A stretch of 6,250 bases of DNA from Alphaproteobacteria bacterium (lineage in GTDB: Bacteria > Pseudomonadota > Alphaproteobacteria > Micavibrionales > UBA2020): NCBI GenBank assembly GCA_029266795.1, contig JAQSWE010000257.1:1-6250 (forward strand), read 5' to 3'. Under the pieces are notes generated by a model. The model saw nothing but the letters and a program-made list of their open reading frames with translations. It ran no database searches and was not told where the DNA came from. Below, piece by piece: positions 1-4,308 of the stretch (positions are counted from its first letter, which is position 1; every line of letters starts with the position of its first letter). The translations under genes and the position numbers were made by a program.

Positions 1-46
1 CGCCTGCGTCATTATCGCGCAAGGGGCAGCGCAGTTCAATCGGCGA

Positions 47-679
47 TTACGGGTTCAGAGCGGGCCTTGCCGGTTTCGTACCATCATCATTTGCAGGAGC
101 AATTTTTTCCTGCAGAGCGTCCATCTGGAGTTTAAGGTTATCAAGCCCTTGCCGCGCATCCGGTGGCAGTTTCTGGGCGGAGCTTTCGAAATCAGTGATG
201 GCACTGCGCATGGCCGACAGCGTCGGCGCGTAATCGGGTACGGGTTGTTGCGTGCTTTTGAGCTGGTCGATCTTCTCGTCGATCTTCGACAGCTCCGCGC
301 TGATCTTGCTGATATGCTGCGCGTTGCGAAGATCCGAATAAAGGATGCCGACGACGGTCGCCGTGCCCATGCCGCCCAAGAACATCACATCCGCCGCCAT
401 GCCTGCAATCGCAAGGCCACCGCCTGCAATGATGAGGATGGTGTTGCGCGTGTGGTTGCCGGATTTCTTGTCGATCAGGCCCGTCAGTTTTTCCTTGAGC
501 GCTTCGAGGCTGCTCGTGCTGTCTTCCTCTGCCGCGGGCGCGGGCGTTTCATCCTTCGGCTTGAAGACCTTCGCCTTCAGGCGCGCCATCAGGTTGGGCG
601 TATAATCGACAGGTTCGGGCCCGGGAGGCATCTCTTCGGGTTTCGCCTTGCGCTTCAGGAAATCGGGTAGGAATTTCAA
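47..679 (-). CDS. Unknown membrane protein with hydrophobic central segment and helical C-terminal tail
   Basis: I do not recognise a family. From the TTG start at 679 the product is 210 residues beginning MKFLPDFLKRK. A charged, Pro-rich N-terminal part (about 1-75) leads to a long hydrophobic Gly/Ala-rich stretch (about 80-113), long enough for one or two membrane helices. After this come a predicted coiled-coil-like helix (about 118-142, rich in I/L/K/E), a second helical segment containing LPPD (171-174), and a Pro-rich end. There is no signal peptide. An upstream in-frame ATG at 718 would add 13 residues, but it lies inside the -10 box of the strong promoter at 717-746. The TTG has a GAGG Shine-Dalgarno motif (685-688) at 5-base spacing. 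The gene sits 91 bp after the ankyrin gene with its own promoter. Its layout resembles that of the protein at 1421-2233, hinting at a shared role. The reading frame is convincing, the start fairly so, and the function unknown. Confidence 0.8.
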   Translation of the reverse strand: MKFLPDFLKRKAKPEEMPPGPEPVDYTPNLMARLKAKVFKPKDETPAPAAEEDSTSSLEALKEKLTGLIDKKSGNHTRNTILIIAGGGLAIAGMAADVMFLGGMGTATVVGILYSDLRNAQHISKISAELSKIDEKIDQLKSTQQPVPDYAPTLSAMRSAITDFESSAQKLPPDARQGLDNLKLQMDALQEKIAPANDDGTKPARPALNP

Positions 680-684
680 ATAAA

Positions 685-688
685 CCTC
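685..688 (-). promoter_or_regulatory. Shine-Dalgarno motif selecting the TTG start at 679
   Basis: GAGG on the minus strand lies 5 bases before TTG (677-679). No comparable motif precedes the alternative ATG at 718. The site therefore supports a TTG start and a 210-residue product. Confidence 0.55.
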
Positions 689-716
689 GTTTACGATTGG
701 GGTTAAATAGTACCCC

Positions 717-746
717 ATTGTAGCGGGGCGCTGCGGGATATGTCAA
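717..746 (-). promoter_or_regulatory. Sigma-70-type promoter of the gene at 47-679
   Basis: The minus strand reads TTGACA (741-746), an 18-base spacer, then TACAAT (717-722). This is a perfect -35 and a 5-of-6 -10 hexamer. Transcription should begin near 709-710, leaving a leader of about 30 bases that carries the GAGG ribosome binding site for the TTG at 679. An ATG at 716-718 overlaps the -10 and would not be in this transcript. The match is seen directly; activity is inferred. Confidence 0.75.
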
Positions 747-770
747 TTTTTCGGGAATTAACGTTATTTT

Positions 771-1424
771 TCAGGGCTTGAGCTTGAACCTCTTCGCATC
801 GCTGCGCATGCGGCTGATGGTGTCGGCGGCGGCATCTTTCAGCTTATCCTTATTGGCATCTGCGATATCGGCATGGCGCTTCGCATCGGTCTTGTTTTTC
901 TCGAAGTCCTGCAGGAAGCTAATGACGGTCGCATAGAAATTCGCGGAAGCTTCGCGGTTGATCGCAGCATCCAGCGGCGTATAGCCCTTTTCGTTTTTAA
1001 CAAGGCTGTTCGCACCAAGGTTCAGCAGCCGCTGCATCGTTTCGGTCTTGCCGTTGCCGAGCGCCGCGGTCATCGCCACATGGAGCGGCGTATTGCCCTG
1101 CCCGTTGCGGGCATTTATATCCGCGTTATTTGCAATCAGCGCCTCCATGACATCCCAGCGCGCGTGTCGTGCTGCTTCGTGCAACGCTGTCATGCCTTCG
1201 TTGTCAGCTTTGTTGAGGTTGGCGTTCCGCGCCAGCAATTCTTTCAGCATCTCGGCGCGATAGATATTGGACATGTCGAGCGAGGCGACATAATACAGCA
1301 CCGTCCGACCCGTATCGGCATCCGCCGCATCCGGGCTCGCTCCATGCGCCAGCCATTTTTTAAAATCAGCGAGGTTACGCCCCTTGACGGCGACCAGCAA
1401 TTCCTTGTCGTGCGGGTTCGTCAT
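771..1424 (-). CDS. Ankyrin-repeat protein
   Basis: This 217-residue cytosolic-looking protein consists mostly of ankyrin repeats, which serve as protein-binding surfaces. Recognisable units are an N-terminal cap-like repeat (about 6-39), a repeat at 40-77 ending in LLARNANLNKADNEG, the best-conserved one at 78-110 (MTALHEAARH ... ANNADINARNGQG), one at 111-147 (NTPLHVAM ... LLNLGANSLVKNEKG), and a last partial one from 148 (YTPLDAAI). The tail (about 176-217) is lysine-rich, helical and highly charged. There is no signal peptide or membrane segment. The ATG shares four bases (ATGA, 1421-1424) with the stop of the membrane protein upstream and lacks a clear ribosome binding site of its own, so translation is probably coupled. 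The two products are likely made together and may interact. The fold is confident; partner and biological role are unknown. Confidence 0.9.
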   Translation of the reverse strand: MTNPHDKELLVAVKGRNLADFKKWLAHGASPDAADADTGRTVLYYVASLDMSNIYRAEMLKELLARNANLNKADNEGMTALHEAARHARWDVMEALIANNADINARNGQGNTPLHVAMTAALGNGKTETMQRLLNLGANSLVKNEKGYTPLDAAINREASANFYATVISFLQDFEKNKTDAKRHADIADANKDKLKDAAADTISRMRSDAKRFKLKP

Positions 1425-2233
1425 GCAACGGGCGCTACCGGCGGTTTCTGCTTCAGCCGCTGCGCCAGTTTTTCCTGCACATCGGGCGGCAGGGCTTCCT
1501 GCAATGCGGCCAGACGCTCGACGATTTCATCGGCGCTCACCCGTTTGCTGTCCCAGCCGTCGCGGAGCGAGATTTTGTTGATGGCAGCGGGTTCGGCAAC
1601 GGGTTCATTATCGTTTGCTTCGGGTTTTTTCGGCTCGAATTCCGGCAGGTCGTCTACCAGCAGGCGGAAATCCGGCTCAGTGAAGGCATAGGCTGTCTCG
1701 CTCGCCTTGTAACGCCCGCCTTCCAGCACCTGAACCCGCGCGCGCTCGTTCTTGACGGTTTCGAGAATGCTGCAAATGGCGTCCGCCGCCGTGTTCGATG
1801 ACGCGCCCAAATGATCCTGGATATTCATGATGCGCAACTGCGCGATGTGCAGGCGGTAAAGGTCTGCACGCGTGCCTTTTACCTTTTGTCCGGCAAAGTT
1901 AATCTCGCTGAGCTCGTCGTTGCGCGATTTCTTTGCGCGCCAATATTCAGCGGTATAGACGGCTACGCCCACGACGCCGAAGCCGATTGCGGCCCATTTC
2001 AGCGCGGAAACGGTGAGCGCCGCGACCGCGAACGCCCACATGAATTTCTCACCCAGCATCTTGCCGGTGTCGATCATGGTGGTGCCGACGGCGACTTCGG
2101 ACGTGGCGGGCAGCTGCAATTGCGGCTTGATGCCGGTGATGAGGCGGCTCCAGGTCATCGGCGGCATACGGTAATTTCCCTCGGTAATCACCTGGTTGAA
2201 ATTATCGATAGATTTGCGCATCCATTGGAGCAT
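1421..2233 (-). CDS. Unknown membrane protein, coupled to the ankyrin gene
   Basis: I do not recognise a family for this 270-residue product. The N-terminal 60 residues are soluble. A long hydrophobic region (about 63-98) can form a hairpin of two membrane helices, and the positive residues that follow (RAKKSR, 99-104) suggest this end is cytosolic. The rest is a mainly helical cytosolic domain (about 105-200), an acidic/Pro linker with EANDNEP (205-211), and a final helix with LPPDVQEKLAQRL (248-260). No signal peptide is seen. The ATG at 2233 has an AAAGG ribosome-binding motif (2243-2247) 9 bases upstream and a good promoter at 2275-2303. The stop overlaps the ankyrin start by 4 bp, so the two form an operon. 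The tail ending in an LPPD helix recalls the protein at 47-679. Function is unknown; a membrane anchor for the ankyrin partner is only a guess. Confidence 0.85.
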   Translation of the reverse strand: MLQWMRKSIDNFNQVITEGNYRMPPMTWSRLITGIKPQLQLPATSEVAVGTTMIDTGKMLGEKFMWAFAVAALTVSALKWAAIGFGVVGVAVYTAEYWRAKKSRNDELSEINFAGQKVKGTRADLYRLHIAQLRIMNIQDHLGASSNTAADAICSILETVKNERARVQVLEGGRYKASETAYAFTEPDFRLLVDDLPEFEPKKPEANDNEPVAEPAAINKISLRDGWDSKRVSADEIVERLAALQEALPPDVQEKLAQRLKQKPPVAPVA

Positions 2234-2271
2234 GGTTTCTCGCCTTTCATTTTCCTGAATCTGCGGAAGTC

Positions 2272-2285
2272 TGGACGATAGTCCA
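2272..2285. repeat. Inverted repeat over the -10 box, possible operator
   Basis: TGGAC and GTCCA form perfect 5-bp arms around a 4-base centre that lies inside the -10 hexamer of the promoter at 2275-2303. The position is where a repressor would block RNA polymerase. The repeat is short enough to arise by chance. Confidence 0.3.
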
Positions 2286-2303
2286 TCCGCCGCCGTTTGT
2301 CAA
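2275..2303 (-). promoter_or_regulatory. Sigma-70-type promoter of the membrane protein/ankyrin operon
   Basis: The minus strand has TTGACA (2298-2303), a 17-base spacer, and TATCGT (2275-2280). That is a perfect -35 and a 4-of-6 -10 at ideal spacing, about 40 bases before the start codon. An inverted repeat TGGAC-TATC-GTCCA (2272-2285) covers the -10 and could be an operator. The match is seen directly; function is inferred. Confidence 0.65.
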
Positions 2304-2343
2304 AACGCAGGAAAGGGGCAATTAGTTCATTGAAAAGAATGAA

Positions 2344-2562
2344 TTATTTTGCCTGCCGGAAGCCTTGCGCAACCCATGTCAGGCCAAAACCTAGACCCCA
2401 CATGACAGCCAGCGGGGCGAACATGCCGATCAGCAAGCGGTCCGGTTGTAGGCGGAATTCGCGCGCCTGTACTTCATCAATTGCGGTCACGATAGTTTTG
2501 ACGATCGCCCGCTTCAGCCGCTCTTCCGATGTTTCATCGGCGCGCGGTTTCGTCGTCTGCAC
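2344..2562 (-). CDS. Small putative single-helix membrane protein
   Basis: This 72-residue ORF begins with GTG at 2562, 31 bp after the polyphosphate kinase stop. It has a charged helical N-terminal part (about 1-40, with EERLKRAIVKTIVTAIDE) and a hydrophobic C-terminal helix (about 43-66, LLIGMFAPLAVMWGLGFGL), so it would be a tail-anchored or single-pass membrane protein. No family is recognised. The GTG lacks a visible Shine-Dalgarno site. The frame stays open upstream into the end of the kinase gene without an ATG, so the start is uncertain. In favour of the gene are its amphipathic and membrane pattern, its strand and its place in a gap that is otherwise empty. It may be co-transcribed with the kinase gene. 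Confidence 0.55.
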   Translation of the reverse strand: MQTTKPRADETSEERLKRAIVKTIVTAIDEVQAREFRLQPDRLLIGMFAPLAVMWGLGFGLTWVAQGFRQAK

Positions 2563-2593
2563 GGATGACTGCGGCGCGACCCATGCCCAGAAT

Positions 2594-3466
2594 TTATAAT
2601 GGCAGTAACCCGCATTCGGCGTAATAGCGCAGGCATCGTTGCGATGTTTTCTGAAGTTCTTTCACATCCACCTCGGGCGGCGGATATTTCATTTTCAGTG
2701 TTTCAAGATGATCCACCACAATCTGCGAGATGACCAGGTCGCGCAGCCATTTTCGGTTGGCGGGTATAACGAACCAAGGTGCGTCAGTCGTCGATGTTTT
2801 CTCGATTGCCTCGGAATAGGCCTTCATATAATCGTCCCAGAAGGCGCGTTCTTTGAAATCGCCCTCGTTTAGCTTGTAATGCTTGTCGGGGTCTGCGACG
2901 CGGTCCATCAGGCGTCCCCACTGCTCGTCCTTGCTGATATGAAGGAAGAATTTCAGCACTTCGGTGCCGCCGGGAATTTCCTTCGAAGGCGTACCGAGGT
3001 CTTTTTCAAACTTCTTGATAATGTCGAAACGCGGGCGCCACGTCGCTTCCGGCACGATATTGTGGACACGCACCACGCCGACGTCTTCATATTGCGAGCG
3101 GTTGAAGATAACCACCTCGCCCGGTTTTTTCGGCGCGGCATTTTCGATGCGCCACATGAACCCGTTGGAAATTTCTTCCTTGGTCGGCTGCTTGAAGCTG
3201 ACGACGCGCACGCCCGCCGGATTCATCGCGCCGCCGATCACGCGCACGGTGCCGTCCTTGCCGCCGGTATCCATCGCCTGCAGCACGATCAGCATGCTGT
3301 ACTTGTTCTCGAAATGCATCAGCTCCTGCAGCTCGGCGATACGCTCCAGATTGGCGGCGGTCTGCGCCTTGGCATTTTCTTTTTTCCAGCCGAAGGTTTC
3401 ATCCGGATCGATCTTGGACAGATCGACCTTGGTGCCGGGCGTGATGCGGGTTCTGCTGAAATCCAT
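2594..3466 (-). CDS. ppk2: Polyphosphate kinase 2 family protein (class III-like, polyphosphate:nucleotide phosphotransferase)
   Basis: PPK2 enzymes transfer phosphate between inorganic polyphosphate and nucleotides in the cytosol. Class III members can use AMP and ADP. From the ATG at 3466 the product is 290 residues, a normal single-domain length. The Walker A-like loop is QAMDTGGKDGT (63-73, Asp66, Lys70), and Walker B is FNRSQYEDVGVVRVH (121-135, Arg123, Asp128). The conserved FFLHISKDEQ (173-182) and APWFVIPANRKW (229-240) follow. The YEDV/VRVH form is typical of class III rather than class I, but substrate preference cannot be proved from sequence. The last 20 or so residues (LQKTSQRCLRYY...) do not look family-like. 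Longer starts exist at 3499 (TTG) and 3487 (ATG), but only the 3466 ATG has a Shine-Dalgarno site (AAGGA, 6 bases away). A terminator isolates it from the gene upstream. Family call is very sure. Confidence 0.95.
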   Translation of the reverse strand: MDFSRTRITPGTKVDLSKIDPDETFGWKKENAKAQTAANLERIAELQELMHFENKYSMLIVLQAMDTGGKDGTVRVIGGAMNPAGVRVVSFKQPTKEEISNGFMWRIENAAPKKPGEVVIFNRSQYEDVGVVRVHNIVPEATWRPRFDIIKKFEKDLGTPSKEIPGGTEVLKFFLHISKDEQWGRLMDRVADPDKHYKLNEGDFKERAFWDDYMKAYSEAIEKTSTTDAPWFVIPANRKWLRDLVISQIVVDHLETLKMKYPPPEVDVKELQKTSQRCLRYYAECGLLPL

Positions 3467-3472
3467 GACGGG

Positions 3473-3477
3473 TCCTT
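3473..3477 (-). promoter_or_regulatory. Ribosome binding site deciding the polyphosphate kinase start
   Basis: AAGGA on the minus strand lies 6 bases before the ATG at 3464-3466. The two longer in-frame start candidates (3487 and 3499) have no such motif, so the protein most likely begins MDFSRTRI. Confidence 0.65.
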
Positions 3478-3498
3478 GGTTGGGCATTGCTGCAGGCA

Positions 3499-3504
3499 AT
3501 CATA
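3499..3504 (-). promoter_or_regulatory. Possible -10 box for the polyphosphate kinase gene
   Basis: TATGAT (5 of 6 to consensus) lies about 33 bases before the chosen ATG and just after the terminator of the preceding gene, which is where a promoter is needed. No convincing -35 hexamer is seen at 16-18 bases, where the terminator T-tract lies. It is a weak candidate. Confidence 0.3.
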
Positions 3505-3520
3505 ACAGGTTGCGGGACAG

Positions 3521-3550
3521 AAAAAAGAGGCCCCATGACGGGGCCTCTTT
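3521..3550 (-). terminator. Intrinsic terminator after the 85-residue secreted protein gene
   Basis: Perfect 11-bp arms AAAGAGGCCCC (3524-3534) and GGGGCCTCTTT (3540-3550) surround a 5-base loop. On the minus strand the hairpin runs into six Ts (3521-3526). It starts 22 bases past the stop codon at 3573. On the plus strand no T-run follows, so it acts in one direction. Confidence 0.92.
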
Positions 3551-3572
3551 CCTGTTTCGTGAACGTTTCGCC

Positions 3573-3830
3573 TTATTCAGTGGTTCCTTCGGGCGCCGGC
3601 GCAGGGGCAGGCGTATCAGGCTTGCCGTCGCCGTCCTTGTCTTCGCCGTCTTTTTTCTCCTCGGCGGGCGCGGGCGCAGTATCCGCCGGCTTCTCCGCAT
3701 CTGCGGCAGGCGCAGGCGCGGGAACAGCGTTTGCGGCAGGTTCATGGTCATTCGCCCATACGGGGCTGGAAGCGAGGGGCGAGAGGCCGAGCAGCGCGAT
3801 GGCTGCGATAGTCACGATTCGTGTGTACAT
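3573..3830 (-). CDS. Small secreted Pro/Ala-rich protein with one DxDxDGxxD calcium-type loop
   Basis: From the ATG at 3830 the product is 85 residues. Residues 1-26 form a signal peptide (MYTRIVTIAAIALLGL ... SSPVWA) with probable cleavage after VWA, so it is exported to the periplasm or beyond. The mature part is low-complexity, with Ala/Pro runs (about 31-57 and 74-80) around an acidic-basic core EEKKDGEDKDGDGKPD. Asp64, Asp66, Asp68, Gly69 and Asp72 match the DxDxDGxxD loop of EF-hand and thrombospondin type 3 repeats, suggesting calcium binding (inference). An earlier ATG at 3866 would add 12 residues but has no ribosome binding site. The 3830 start follows an AAAGGAA motif, though at a longish spacing of about 12 bases, and gives a clean signal peptide. 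It is a single-gene unit closed by the terminator at 3521-3550. No specific family is recognised. Confidence 0.8.
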   Translation of the reverse strand: MYTRIVTIAAIALLGLSPLASSPVWANDHEPAANAVPAPAPAADAEKPADTAPAPAEEKKDGEDKDGDGKPDTPAPAPAPEGTTE

Positions 3831-4012
3831 GGTGATATGTGGTTCCTTTCGTTTGAATATATTCATTCTAGCGTTGAAAGGTTAAGGCACTTGTAAGGAA
3901 ACTGTCAGCTTCAAGCTTGAGCCGCATAAAACCATTTAAAATCAATCACTAAAGTAAGATGTAAAATTATGGCGGGAAGAGGATAAAAGCCCGCGACTCC
4001 GGAGGATAGAGA
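3831..4012. other. Intergenic region with short palindromes, no gene seen
   Basis: This 182-bp gap is AT-richer than the genes around it. It holds the leader of the 85-residue secreted protein gene, a perfect 10-bp palindrome TCAAGCTTGA (3911-3920) and an 8-bp palindrome CTCCGGAG (3997-4004). A weak hairpin with GCGGG/CCCGC arms (3972-3976 and 3990-3994) lies downstream of the acidic-protein gene, without a proper T-tract. No convincing terminator, small gene or RNA is seen. Confidence 0.4.
3865..3870 (-). promoter_or_regulatory. Possible -10 box for the 85-residue secreted protein gene
   Basis: TAGAAT (5 of 6) lies about 35 bases before the ATG at 3830 and overlaps the alternative upstream ATG at 3866. 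No good -35 is found at normal spacing, so the promoter may need an activator or a different sigma factor, or may lie elsewhere. Confidence 0.3.
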
Positions 4013-4267
4013 CTAGTCCTCGTCTTCTTCCGGATCGGCCATGATGTCCTTGCCGCCCTCGTCGCCATAGTTGTGGTCTTCGTCTAGCGGATGCTGCTTG
4101 CGGTATTCGCTGGTGGCGGGGGTGACGTTGGTTGTCGTTGAATCTTCTGCCTCTTCTCCCTCTGTCTCATACAGACCGAGCCCAGCATCGAATTGCGCCT
4201 GAGCGGGCGTCGCCAGCGAGTGGGCGATTAACAGGGCGGCGGCGATCAGAAAACGGGAATGTTTCAT
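4013..4267 (-). CDS. Small exported acidic protein, unknown function
   Basis: The 84-residue product starts with a clear signal peptide (MKHSRFLIAAALLIAHSLATPAQA written across 1-24: basic start, hydrophobic core, AQA cleavage site before Gln25). The mature part of about 60 residues is strongly acidic, with 20 Asp/Glu against 3 Lys/Arg. It has a Thr-rich middle (44-52) and an Asp/Glu tail (DPEEDED, 78-84). No cysteines, lipobox or known domain are seen, and it is probably disordered in the periplasm, perhaps binding metal or basic partners (inference). The ATG at 4267 has an AAGGA ribosome binding site 7 bases upstream and its own extended -10 promoter at 4289-4297. It lies 41 bp after the histidine kinase gene and could also receive read-through from it. 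Gene reality is well supported; function is unknown. Confidence 0.82.
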   Translation of the reverse strand: MKHSRFLIAAALLIAHSLATPAQAQFDAGLGLYETEGEEAEDSTTTNVTPATSEYRKQHPLDEDHNYGDEGGKDIMADPEEDED

Positions 4268-4288
4268 GGCTGAATCCTTTTACATCCG

Positions 4289-4297
4289 ATTATACCA
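4289..4297 (-). promoter_or_regulatory. Extended -10 promoter of the acidic exported protein gene
   Basis: The minus strand reads TGG followed by a perfect TATAAT (4289-4294), an extended -10 element that can work with a poor -35. The best -35 match at 17 bases is only about 3 of 6. Transcription would start near 4282, giving a very short leader of about 14 bases that still contains the AAGGA ribosome binding site. Confidence 0.65.
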
Positions 4298-4308
4298 CAT
4301 TCCAACAC

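Noticed and set aside
4..34. CTGCG/CGCAG inverted repeat after the gene at 47-679, as a terminator
   Set aside because: Five-base arms with a 21-base loop and no T-run; likely chance.
1..46. Possible start of another minus-strand gene at the left edge (ATG at 10-12)
   Set aside because: Only four codons are visible and there is no ribosome binding site, so nothing can be supported.
873..1691. A 272-codon plus-strand open frame
   Set aside because: It is antisense to the ankyrin gene and the membrane protein gene, crosses their junction, and shows no recognisable motif or ribosome binding site.
2326..2343. Inverted repeat TTCATT-N6-AATGAA directly after the small membrane ORF, as a terminator
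   Set aside because: The six-base stem is AT-rich and no T-run follows on the minus strand, so it is too weak to call.
3831..3866. Upstream ATG extending the secreted protein by 12 residues
   Set aside because: There is no ribosome binding site, it would put charged residues ahead of a normal signal peptide, and it overlaps a possible -10 box.
2964..3896. A 310-codon plus-strand open frame
   Set aside because: It lies antisense to the polyphosphate kinase and the secreted protein gene, both strongly supported, crosses a terminator, and its translation is Arg/Ser/Gly-rich without domain signs. It is a GC-driven shadow.
3972..3994. GCGGG/CCCGC hairpin downstream of the acidic protein gene, as a terminator
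   Set aside because: The stem has only five pairs with a 13-base loop and no adjacent T-tract.
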